A stretch of DNA of 64,000 bases. Origin: Hoplostethus atlanticus (taxonomy: Eukaryota > Chordata > Actinopteri > Trachichthyiformes > Trachichthyidae). Of this stretch, positions 44,141-55,590 are shown piece after piece. Position 1 is the first letter of the stretch; every line of letters starts with the position of its first letter. Under the pieces are notes generated by a model that did not search any database, was not told the origin of the DNA, and saw only the letters and a program-made list of their open reading frames with translations. The stretch is taken from assembly GCA_034670405.1 (NCBI GenBank), contig JAXDDX010000163.1, forward strand, positions 426,001-490,000, written 5' to 3'. Position numbers and translations under genes: made by a program.

Positions 44141-46544
44141 ATCGTTTTTTAAGCCATAATGGTGAAACTAATGGAGATAGACATTTTATTCCAAATCCTA
44201 AGAGTATGTTTGCAGGGTCAGGACATCAATTTAACTTAGAATTGAACTGATAGGAATGATGTCTTTGGGTGTAACAGCAACTTGGAGAACTGTGTAGTGT
44301 TAGCGGAGGTTTACGCTCTCAGAGTGCCCTTGTGTCTTGTGTCATTAAGGAAGATGAAAGATTCTGAAGATCATCCCAGATACTGAACTGCTTCTCTTGC
44401 CACAATCATCTCTCTCTTTCTCTCAGCACCTTTGTCCTCAGTCTTGTAAAATATACACCAAACTAATATTGTTGAGAGATTAACATAAGTACAGAAATAC
44501 CTTTCTAAATTACACAAGAGGGTCCAAATCAAATGCAACTGGATTGAGGGTACATCCATGATGGTGATCCATAACGTCAGCTAATGTTAGCATTTTGAAA
44601 GATAATAGTTTTTAGGTTATTAAGGCAGAGGGCAATGTTTGCCACAAGCTAAGAAGCAAACTATACAAAGCATCACGTAATCTGACCTTTTCACACCACC
44701 TTTGTTCTCTTGATTGATTATTACCTCCCTATAATGTCAGCATATACATTAACTCGTGACAAAGTGATGGCTGCGATCTCAAATGTGATACGCTCCAGCT
44801 CATTGCATTTTCATGAGCATGTAGGTGGTCATTTCTCACTTCTGAAAATCGCTTGAAAACTCTGATCAGCCCAAAGAGACAGAACACTGAATTACACGGT
44901 CTATGTGCAACGTGTTAATACATTAAAGGAATATATATATCTACTTTATAAGATTGTACAAGCTTTTGTGGGTAGTTAATATTGTAGTTTTTATGCATTA
45001 TTTGTTCAAATAATAAAAGGCCTCATTAGCCGGCTAAAGTCTGTGAAGCTAAATTGCTGTGTGCTTACCATAGTTATCTTTTTATTGTACAAATTAATCA
45101 GAAGCCTTGCTTTCATCTCTGTAGTATAAAACTATACATGTGCTGCAAGTGGTTTTTAGTAATAGGACATTTATCAGTTTGTCAGGTTATTATTTATTAT
45201 CAGGTTATTATTTATATTATTATTTATATTTACTTTTTTAAGCACATATTCAATACATTGTGAGTTTCTGTTGAAGTGCTTGTCTCCATTGAAAGCGTGG
45301 GGCAAACCCTTTTGAAACTTGAGAGCAATTTCTTAACAGCTTTGTCTCACAAACGAGCACTATTCAACAAGCTAGCATCATTTGTTTCTCATTCTGTAGC
45401 TCTAATCTTGCTCTTCTATAAACTATGAAAAAAGTACAGATTCTGTACAGTCCCATGGTAAATGCGTGGCAATAATATATAGTTATTTTTGAATACGCGA
45501 AAAGGACTGTGGGAGTAATGTGGAAATTCACAGGAAGGTGTGAAGCTTCATAGTTAAAGTAGAATTTTCACAATAATATAACTTTACTTTTACTTTAATT
45601 CGTTCAAGACATTATTTGTTCAATTTTTTTTATCAAGTGCTGTAAACCGTGAGAAAGTTTGAGAAGTCCCATATTTGGAGGAGTGAAGTATCTCACACCT
45701 GACTGACCGACCTGAATATATCTCTTGTTGACCATGCCACTGTAGAGATTTCCATATGTGCTGATCTACCAGAGTTGACAGGTGTGATTGTGCCAATTGA
45801 ATACTTTCCTCAGACGATGAAAACATATCCATTCATTTAATCTCAGTGGATTCCTCCTCTTGGCCTTTATATATGCAGTGGCCTTTTCCTTGAGTTACCA
45901 ACTGACAATCACTGGTTACCACCCATCTATGAGAGCATGGCTATGTGTCAGGTAACTGACATTTGAATGGCGTCCTCACTCACTGCCTGGTGTTGAGGTG
46001 TCAACACCTTTGTCTGGCCTTGACAGAAAGTCAGCTCTGATGGATATGACATTGCAGCTCCCTAGCATTATTGCTCCCATTGAGAGGTCCATAGGAGTCA
46101 ACACCTACAGGATCTCTCTCTCTCTCCTTCTGTTTTCTCTTTCACTCACTCACTCTCACACACACATACACACAGATGAGGTGAGCATAAAGGCATGAAG
46201 CCAAATGACATAATCCTTCAATGATCCATCAAGTGTTTGAGCAGCCATTGTGTCCTGACCATTAGCTAGGCGAGGAGAGCATCTTTGAGATGGTAATGTT
46301 GCTGCTCTCATTTAGCACATAGCCAAGACAAAATGCCAACTGCTAATCAGCCAAGTGTGTGTGGGAGAGAGAGAGAAACAGAGAAAGAGAAGGCCATTAA
46401 GGGCTCTTCAGAAATTCACATACAGAATCTGCCTCATTATTTGTGTGGATAGCTTATCATATTCCAGCCCAATCCAGTAATTGGGTTGCTGTTGGGAAAT
46501 CCTATGGAATGGAGTGGATGCATTTGTGTAAACCCACTACAGAA
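44141..46544. other. No gene; anonymous DNA
   Basis: Contains a short duplication (aggttattatttat, 45,183-45,220) and small TC and CA runs near 46,110-46,175. No domain or family recognised. Confidence 0.5.
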
Positions 46545-47160
46545 AATCAGAATCACAATCAAATTTATTGGCCAAGTACATTCGCGCATACAAGGAATTT
46601 GACTCAGTGACGTTGGGTCAGGGGGCTTTGTTTGTGAGCCCCACTGCCATGGGGAAGAAGCTGTTCAAGTGCCAGGAGGTTTTGGTCTTGACAGACCGCA
46701 GCCTCCTGCCAGAGGCGAGTTTGAAAAGGGAGTGTCCAGGGTGAGATGGGTCAGCCATAATCCTTCCAGCACGCTTCCTGATCCTAAGGGCGTACAGTAC
46801 TGGACCATCATTATCTGCGGCAGGTTGAACTTCTTCAGGAAGTACATCCTCTGCTGGGCCTTCTTGGTGATGGAGCTGATGTTGATGCCGACAGCGGGGC
46901 CACACAGGGTGAAGGGTGGGGTGGGGACCGGGCTCCTCCTGAAGTCCACTACCATCTCTACAGTCTTTAGAGTATTCAGCTCTAGGTTGTTAAGGCTGCA
47001 CCAGGAAGCCAGACGATCAGCCTCCCTGTGGTAGGCAGACTCATCCCCATCAGAAATGAATCCAATGAGGAGCTTGACGGACTGGTGACTGGAGGTGCAG
47101 CTGTTGGTGTAGAGGGAGAAGAGCAGGGGTGAAAGTACACAGCCCTGTGGAGCGCCAGTG
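46545..47160 (-). mobile_element. Decayed LINE RT C-terminal fragment
   Basis: On the minus strand remnants of a fish LINE reverse transcriptase read in order: TGAPQGCVLSPLLFSLYTN near 47,160, ISDGDESAYHREADRLASWC, LNNLELNTLKTVEMVVDFRR, ISSITKKAQQRMYFLKKFNL, then RKRAGRIMADPSHPGH. The 3' tail on the plus strand is aatcagaatcacaatcaaat. The catalytic FADD segment expected between SVKLL and the GFISDGDE block is missing, and at least two further internal deletions occur. The tail and motif order set it apart from the L2-like copies at 17.5 and 43.5 kb. I lean to a Rex1/Babar-type clade with low certainty. Confidence 0.75.
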
Positions 47161-49584
47161 CTCCAATTGATCAGTTTCAGCCATTAGACGGTCAAATAGT
47201 GTGTCACAAATAGTTTCTAATTGGTGACACCAACAAGTTCCAGCAAGTTCCAGCCGAAGGTACAGCCATGGAGAAAGTTGTTTTCGATCAATAAAGGTTT
47301 TAACCATGACCTAAACTCTAAACTACTATACTTAACCCTATAAGCCATCAGCCATGGTTCTTGCTTTGTTGATACATTGTTGCGTTTTCTTCATTTGAGG
47401 CAATGTGATGCTGAGTTGAGTTGAAGGAAGGAATTCTATATTGCAAAGCTCTATCAATATATTATTAGCTTGATTTGAAACTCTTAATGACTTAAGTCTG
47501 TATATTATACAATAATCATATATACATGGAAATAACATAGTGCCACATTCTGTCAGAATAGGATAAAGCACCTTTCTCTTCTGTTTCAGCACCTATTTGT
47601 GGAAGATTGCCAGTTCTCTGGGCAATTAGAACAATATTATTATATAATCCTATAATATATAATAATGTATTATGTAATAATATGGCAATACATAACATGA
47701 AGAAATAATGATTTACTTTTTTAAAGAAATAATTCATCCCAGACCTTTTTTGTTGTTTGTTTGGTCAGGGATTGGTCAGGGATTCCCTCAGCCTCACCCC
47801 CTTCTCCAGATCACCCACTTCTTGATATTGCCGGACTTACCGATTAAACACTTCCCACAGGGCTATTAGAACTAAAGTGGGTAAATTACATTTCTGAAGC
47901 AGAGGGTACAACCTGTGTGCCGGAGGTATCTGGGGATCCGTGAAACGAAGGAGAAGGGAGTCTCTAAAACGCCGATGTACACACACTCACACACGCGTGC
48001 ACACACAAATGCGCGGCACGCCGCACTGGGATGTTTGGTCACGTTGTGTGGTGCACTGTGATGTTGGGGGCGGACATTTAACAGATGGCACCAGCTACCT
48101 CCCAGGATAGTAATGTTCAATTATCTGTGTCCAATTTACACCTTTGTAATGGGTGAGAAAGAGATGGAGAGAGAGAGAAAAGTGAGAGTGAGGTGGTATA
48201 AATGGGCAGCGCTGAAAGCTACCGGGCAGAGAGGGAGGGACAGACAGACAGACAGGGAAGAGGGGGGATAACAGTTTTTTCACAAGCTGGAATCTAACCT
48301 CCGCAGGAACCTGTAGTCACGTTTTAGCACTACTGTGTCTACCCCCCCCTCCTCCTTATCTTACATAGCTCCCTTGGGCACTAGCCTGCGGATAACTATA
48401 AAAGGAGCATGTTGAGGTCAACTTTAATTTGATGGGGAAAAAAATGGCAAATGTGTCTACATTTTATTTATTTATTTAGTTCAATTGTAACACTGAAGGA
48501 ATTAGTTCCAGGTGAATTTGCTCAAAATTACCCAAATTACATCAATTTGTCCATGTTTTAACTGTTAGGATGAGGCTTGAAATTGAATTTATCCATGTCT
48601 CCCAGCCTTGTATAATGGGTTATGGATAAATCTAGATGTATCAATACCTAGGTATATCAATATCAAATGGTCTCTCAATAAAAATACAGTAGTATTTTAG
48701 TTATTGTAGCTCAGAATAGATTGCATTAGTATTTTTTCTCACAGGCACCATGTCGCCAATGATCATTCCTAGATATTTAGAATAGGAAACAATTGGGAAT
48801 TGGAAATGCTTACTTTTTTATTCCCTATTGATTTTAATAAAGAAGAGATTTGTCACACCAAGTAAAAAAAATAATCATCTGAAATTTCCCCTTTACTCTG
48901 TTTGAATCCCACGTAGCACGATGTACAATAGATGCATCTGCATAATATATCTTTGAAGATAGAGGAGTCGAGGAGAAACAGCACATCTGCAGAACGCTGA
49001 CTCACTACCTGGGACCTTGGATAAAACACCCACGTTTTATTGAAAAAGACTCAAATTGTGCAATTCCCAGCAAACATAAAATGCTTAGCCTCCATTACAG
49101 AGACCTCACATGAATGACAATGTAAAACCAAAACTACTAATGTGAATCAGTCCTCCATCTACAGGACAGGACAGCAGGAGGCTCAACGCATCATGTCATT
49201 TTATTGTAATAAATAAATGTGATACATCTCTTACAGTATTTTAGTATAGAAGTACAACTCAATTATATGACATAGCTCAGGCAACTCATAATCTTTTAGT
49301 TTATCACAGATTCATGTTGACTTTGTTTTTTTTGTTTACTTGTGTGGTTGGTTGGTTGTTTTTTAATGAAAAAATGTGGTTGTATAAAAAATTAAAACTT
49401 GAATTTAATAGATTATAATTGATACCTGATTGTCTTTCAGCTTGTCCTAGTTAGGCCTGTAAAGCCCTTTCATGCTTGTTTGTGAATAATGTCTTAAGGA
49501 CTTGACACCAAAACACCAAAAACCAAAAATCTGATCACAGTTGATGAAAAACATCCAACCAGCAGCATTTTCTGAATCTTCCTC
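47161..49584. other. No gene; anonymous AT-rich DNA
   Basis: Includes tataat-rich sequence at 47,635-47,690, a purine-rich stretch at 48,150-48,270 and a short CA run at 47,980. No domain recognised. Confidence 0.5.
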
Positions 49585-49757
49585 CAGTGACTTCTCAGTC
49601 CTGGTCCCCGGGGCCCACAGCCCTGCTGGTTTTCATTCCAGCCGTGTAATTGGGGACTGATTTACACCTGGCACACCAGGTGAATGTAATTAACTACCTG
49701 GTTGGAAAGAAAACCAGCAGGGCTGTGGGCCCCGGGGACCAGGATTGAGAACCACTG
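49585..49757. mobile_element. Fold-back hAT-like MITE
   Basis: This 173-bp element starts CAGTGACTTCTCAGTCCTGG and ends in the reverse complement of CAGTGGTTCTCAATCCTGG. The arms pair over about 55 bp with few mismatches, including a long perfect stretch through ctggtccccggggcccacag. Transcribed, it would form a long hairpin. The CAGTGGTTCTCAA terminus is typical of hAT elements. The expected 8-bp target duplication is not evident, so either the ends have drifted or the superfamily call is wrong. Confidence 0.75.
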
Positions 49758-49975
49758 ACCAAAGATGTACCAGTATGGGAAATCAGGGAGTGATCGTTGG
49801 CCCAGTGAAACAGGAAATGGGAGATATTAGCCTCATATCATTTGCAAAGGCATTATGACGATGATGCCTCTGATACATGTTATGTACGCCCACACCCACT
49901 CAGGTAGAAAAAGAGCCAACATTTATAGACTCATATGCATCTCATGTAGCTGAATCAGTGAACATTTTCAGGTTA
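49758..49975. other. No gene; anonymous DNA
   Basis: Nothing recognised. Confidence 0.5.
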
Positions 49976-50470
49976 AGTTTGTTGATATAGCCCTTCGCCA
50001 CAGGGCCGTACTGAGCACGTCCCACACACTCAGTGTAATGATGCAGACCAAGAGGCAGCTGGGTACCCAACGACTGATTCCTATTATTAATGCTATCTAA
50101 AGTGTGTGTTGGTCCCGAACTACACCGGGCTGGGGTTGGTCATATGGTAGTGAGAACCAGATAGGTTTTGAGTTTGGAGTTGAAGATTTCCAAATAATTT
50201 GCTTCCCTAATCTCCAGAGGAAGTTGATTCCGAAGATAGGCAGCTCGGTAGGGAAGTGCCCTGCTGCCTGCGATTTCTTCTCGGTTCTCGGGTCACAGCG
50301 TCCTGTGATTGGCGAATTTCTGTCTATAAGAGCTCGCCATGCCAAAATAACATCTTTTCAGTGGGATATGAGCGTGGAATGAGAGAGTATCCTGTATTGA
50401 TCTGTGTAATGTAGGCTGTGCTTGCAGCGCTTTAACTACCGTGTGCCTTGTGTACTGTACCGGCCTGGAT
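49976..50470. repeat. Diverged interspersed repeat
   Basis: The text aggttttgagtttggagttg, attccgaagataggcagctc, agggaagtgccctgctgcc resembles a high-copy fish repeat that I know from other genomes. It opens with a ttgttgatatagccctt-like end. The overlapping open frames on both strands are part of the repeat. Limits and class are uncertain. Confidence 0.4.
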
Positions 50471-51376
50471 TGAATCTAGAAAAAGATGGCGTATAAAAAA
50501 CATGGTGCTACTAATTTCCTGGCCATGTTCCTTAAAGAACTTTGATGTGTAGATATAGAAGAAGCTGAGAGCCAAGAGCAGGGGGTGTCGGAGCAATGGA
50601 TCCATGCAGGAGGCCTGGCTGACCAGAATAGCTAGAGCTGGTTAAGGTCCCGTGGGAAACCTGTGTGCTGCAGCACTGTTCACTTCACTATCTTCCTTAG
50701 AGACCCTGCTATAGCACTGCTGCTCGCTCTCTCTCTCGCTCTCTCTCTACTCTATTGTTCACTCTGCTCCCTCCTTTTTCCTGTTTCCATGTTTGTCTTA
50801 TATACACTTTAACACACCTGTGTGTTGGTATATGTGTGTACATACGTTTGCCTTTGTTTGTGTGAATGTAGATCACCCACTCACTTGCTTGAGTGTTCTT
50901 CCCAAACACTGTATGAGTAATGCAAGCTATTGATGTGGAACGAATGCTTTAACGCATAGACATACGTAGACAGACAGACAGACACACACACATGAACATG
51001 CAAGGTTAGCCACTCTCTTCTACTTCCACTCCCTCCTCCCCTGCGTTATCCTCCTCCGCTCTTCCGCTCGCTCTCATCTGCTGTACTGGCCCGCCTAGGG
51101 ATAAAACACGAGTGTGGTGTATCGTTGACTGTTTATGAAAAGAAAACTGGAAAACTCATTAAAAAAGAAAAGCTTCGGATATAGGTTGGAGAATGCGAGA
51201 CAAAAGGAGAGAAAAGCGAGGCGTGCACATGAAAGGGGGATGAATCCACATGTGTCTTTTGAGCCTTTGCTTTCCTTTATCCTGTATGACTGCGGTCTCC
51301 GGTGAGAGGTTGCCCACTGAGACAGGCTCCAGTCCTGATGCCCTAGATTGCCCATCACCATCATTGAAAAAGACCC
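50471..51376. other. No gene; anonymous DNA
   Basis: Short TC run near 50,727-50,750 and AGAC repeats near 50,970. No domain recognised. Confidence 0.5.
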
Positions 51377-51402
51377 CACACACACACACACACACACACA
51401 CA
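51377..51402. repeat. (CA)n microsatellite
   Basis: About 13 CA units. Confidence 0.95.
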
Positions 51403-52350
51403 CCATTTTTCCCTTTCACACTTATCTGCATGTGCACATACCCACACGCGCACATGCATCACCCTCCATAGAGGCTGCTGAGTCCCCCACGGGTCCTAAG
51501 CTTTCAATCCTTCTGCTCAGAGGTCTTTATTCTCTCGTCTACCTGCTAGGAAGCCACAGGAGCACAAAGCCCTAAATATAAAGGGAGATAAAGTTGATAG
51601 TTTGAAAATATGAGGTAACAGTTATGGTGACGATTGAAGCGGTGACAACAGCAGGGGAGCACGTGCCGTTTGATGCCAAACGATCCCTTGCGGGTTAGGC
51701 TCACCGGTCAGCTCCCCACAGAGACACGGTGAACATTTTGCCAATTTACCACCATTTTAGCCTTTGTAATGCAACACAGCCCAAACATGCCTTTGTTCAC
51801 TGACCTTTGAATAATTCAGTTCGAGCAAAACGCTATGACACATTTTTGATCAAAGTCTCACTATCAAGGGGGAGGAGGCGTTTTCCAGATGCTCCGTGTT
51901 GCTCTCTGCTGCGAATAAAAGCGCTCCCTCCTCAACACGTTCTCTGAATACCAGTAAGGATGAGGCCAGAAAATAGAAAAATCCCTTCAGCAATATACGA
52001 CAAAACCGTATGTTTGAATAAAAGACAGCCTTCCATGCTGAGTAAAGCACAAGTCCAGGATAACTCCTTATCCCATGAGGATTTGACCTCTGCGCGGGGG
52101 TAAAAAATGAAGCTTGTATCACCTGGAAGTTTTCCTTGGAAATCTCCTGTCCCTTCACCCTGTGACAAATGGCTGGAGATTACAGGTTGGTGACCAGGCA
52201 TACGCATCCACTTCAGAGCTTTGTCTGGAGCGAGCCATTTGTTACCCCCGAGGCATCTATCACAATATAACTTCACCTTCTAAACTATTCATTTGAAGAA
52301 GCAGAGGAAACAAAAAAATGCATCTGCTGAGTTATGGGCTGCACCTGGAC
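51403..52350. other. No gene; possible conserved block
   Basis: 51,840-52,300 lacks simple repeats and has long open frames on the minus strand (102 and 114 codons, overlapping, different frames) with no known domain. This fits a constrained non-coding block at least as well as a gene. Confidence 0.4.
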
Positions 52351-52452
52351 TGTCCATCATCCGACGGCGGAGCCTGTTTGACAGGATGTGTGTGTATGTG
52401 TACGTATGCGCATTCAGGTGTGTCCATCATCCTATAGCAATTCCTGTTTGAC
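52351..52452. repeat. Diverged 70-bp-spaced duplication
   Basis: Two 32-bp segments, 52,351-52,382 and 52,421-52,452, share tgtccatcatcc and cctgtttgac at identical spacing. Confidence 0.65.
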
Positions 52453-52601
52453 TTTTCTCGTTGGGGAGATTCATGATTTCGATATCCCTCGGGTGCTTTG
52501 TGGAAATTGAAATGTGCTTCTGGAGCCCATGGGGAATTTCTTTAAGGCCTTAAATGGCAAAATTGTATAGGCTGTGTGCGTGCGTGTGTGTAGGTGCATG
52601 C

Positions 52602-52620
52602 ATGTGTGTGTGTGTGTGTG
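52602..52620. repeat. (GT)n microsatellite
   Basis: About 9 GT units after a GT/GC-rich lead-in. Confidence 0.9.
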
Positions 52621-54756
52621 CATTTGTTTTTCCTGTTTATAGGGGAAGCCAAAGGGCAGTTTTTATGAGATGACCCTATTGTAGAGTCTTATGGATGCGA
52701 TGAGACGTCGATGTGAAGGAGCTAATTCTAATCTCTCTCGCCGCCTCTTCTTATCTCCTCTAAACTCTGCTCCTCTTCTCTCTTCTGCTGCCTCGTTAAC
52801 ACCATCCACTGCTCTACGGCGAATAAGAGCGTCATATACTGTGCTACTCAAAGTAACATAAGTGGACTCAGGATTTGGAGATGGTTTGCCGCTATAGTTA
52901 CAGTACAGAGAGCGTCTTAAGGGGATTAATGTGATGTGTTTGGTTATTTTGTCTCTGTCAGGTTTAGACTAGAATATACTGATCGTGAACGCGTCAAGTG
53001 GATTAAGAAAATACTGAGTGTTCATTGATAAGTTTACATCTCATGGACCCTGATGCAGAACGACAGAAGTCTAAATATTCCCAAGGCTCATAAATCACGT
53101 TGGCTTTCTTCTTTATTCAGCTTGGGGTGAGTTTGATTGTTTGTCAGGCACATGCTTGTTACGTAAAACAAGCAAACTCGTGGCTCCGTGTTTTTCCGAA
53201 GGCCTCTGCCACCTAATAAAGATGACTGCTACCGAAGATGTCCCTGCTAGCAGAGAAAGAGAGAGAGAGAGAGAGCTTCGGGAGGTGTAAAGCCCTAAAC
53301 AGCCATCATGCAGCTCTGCTCACATCGTCGACTCGGAGGTGCTAACACAATACAAGGAAATGTAGAAGTACTGAAATTCCTACTTTCAATTACAAGGATC
53401 ATTGCATCATAAAAATGTTACATCTCGTCTGTGCCACCGGGTGACTGACTTGCAAATGCTGTTGTTATAAATAAGTCAAGGTGCGAGCTAGGCAGACGCC
53501 CTTTTCCACCTTATGTATATACCCACGTCTCACGAAATGCTGTACAGACAGCACTGTGACAGCGGCTATGTTTAGCAATCCTCCGCAAAAGAGCTCTTTA
53601 TGTCTTTTGGGAGAATCCACTTAGAGAAAGAGAACAGCTCCTAGGTCAAAATGATATAATATATGACATAAGCATCAGGTTATTCTACTGTATTTGTATT
53701 CTCCACATGTGAAAGGTTAAGTGTCCCTCTCTTTTTATCTTGTCATATTCCATCTGTTAACGTCGCAGTGGTTATCATTAATTGGCGACTGGCGTAACAG
53801 TTGTCATGTTGCATGAAATAACACTTGACGTTTGAGCTCACTACAGGTAATAAAGGCAACGGCAACTTGCAGCACAAAGTCATTTCTCTAGCAAAGCTCC
53901 AGTTAATTAACATGATATATGAACCCGTGCTTACCGTGGGGACAGGATACAGGGTTTTGTACATAGAGCGTGAGGTGTTCCTGATGAGGTCTGCCGGGTA
54001 CGTGGGTGGGTGTGATATATAGTAATGCTGGATGTGTATTGTGCAAATAAGACCTGTGAGACAGGGCAGATTCGTTTGGCGGGACTGGGACTTTTGTTTT
54101 AGACACGGTATTTGTCGCGTATGCGTGCGTGCGCCGTGTGCATGTGAATGTCGCGGCTGTGTATCGGTGCGTGGCTTTGTACGAGTGCGTGTGTGGTTGT
54201 TTTTGCATGTGCATGTGCGTTTGTTTGTGTGCAGCCGTGCATGCTGTGACCTTTCTTATAGGACAGCTGTGCAGGAAGGTGACAGAGGGGCTGTAAACTG
54301 AAATGTCCTGACATTAAAACCACCAGGCCACTGTCACTGAGCCCACATCCCTGACACACACCAACCGTAAGACAGTGGCTTTTATTAAGACCAGAGCCAA
54401 CACAGTTTTGTGTTTTTTCCCGAAGCACAGGAGAGACAGAGTTATAACTCTGTTGTAGTTAAACTCTCAAACAATGCAACTTGCAAACCAAACCCATGAC
54501 TAACTTAAAAGGGTTATGGGTTTATCCAACTATATCACATGATATAATGATACATTTATTAGTAAAAGTTTAACCAGTATTGATTTAACACTTTATTTAT
54601 CTACAAATTCCATTTTTTCTTCTCTGCAAAAATGCTCACGTTAAATTAATACATGAGTTCATTGATGAATGGTAATATCTGGAAGCAATGAACACACTGG
54701 TCAATAATTATCAACAAGCAAGCCTAGAGAATATAATAGCACTGCATTCCTATCCT
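52621..54756. other. No gene; short GA and GT/CG-rich runs
   Basis: A GA run lies at 53,257-53,275 and a degenerate GTGCG-rich stretch at 54,115-54,240. Open frames at 53,903-54,428 on both strands reflect that stretch. Confidence 0.5.
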
Positions 54757-55590
54757 GTATCAAGTGTCCATCCCTGTTGTACTAACGGAAGCATCACCAG
54801 GTAGAATCTGCTTCTGCCCGCAGCGTATCAGATTTATAGTTGATTCAATGAGGGGGATCACGTATCGATGATGGTAGTAGTATCCATCACCACTCCACTG
54901 TAAGACCCACTCTAAGATGTACATGACGGGAGATGGTTTGTAAGACCATCCCGTAACCAGAGCCTCAGCCAGATGGAGTTGTTCATAAAACTCACCAGCA
55001 GGGTTAGTGTGACGATATGAGATCATCAAGGTGTTTTCTTAATCATGAAATTATTGTGTCAGTTTTACATTCATGTTTTTTTTTTTGCAGAACCGCCACC
55101 CATTTTGATCATTCACATTCGTAAGCAGAAAAGCACACAGCAGTGCAAAAAATATCACCTGCTGTAGTCGGATGGTATATTTAGGCTGACCCAGTAATTC
55201 TTGTTTATGATTGAGAGAACAGTCTACCGTAATGGTCCCAATATGGGCATCAACTGGGTGTGGCAAGGTGCAGCACTTGTCTAGATGTGTGTCTAAGAAT
55301 TTAGCACATTTATCACACTCTCCAGAAATGCCTTACTCACTCTCAAGAAATGTATCTGAAATCAGGTTTAAAAGGTTTGGTGGTAAATGATATAAGATGC
55401 AGGGACTTTGCGATTTGATGCCCATAACACCAGCCTTGCTGCTAAGTTTCATGATTATCCCCTCATGTTTTGTTTTTTACAAAAGAAATGCTGCATTAGG
55501 TGCCACTACCTCTTCTTTCAAAAGAGTGGGAAGGGGTAAGGGATGGGACAAAATAATGCTCAAATATTTCTGTCATTGTCTTTTGTTAAC
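54757..55590 (-). pseudogene. Unrecognised decayed reading frame
   Basis: Read on the minus strand, one single frame runs from about 55,590 to 54,757 (about 280 codons) with only about five stops, where about thirteen are expected by chance. Protein-like stretches include KEEVVAPNAAFLL (about 55,520), SGECDKCAKFLDTHLDKCC (about 55,300), LNHKQELLGQPKYTIRLQQ (about 55,215-55,159) and ISYRHTNPAGEFYEQLHLAE (about 55,020-54,961). It ends STTGMDT followed by a stop. CAG|GTGATA at 55,159/55,158 could be a donor, but no phase-compatible acceptor was found. I cannot name the protein. It may be a decayed gene, an old mobile-element gene, or a chance low-stop stretch. Confidence 0.3.
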
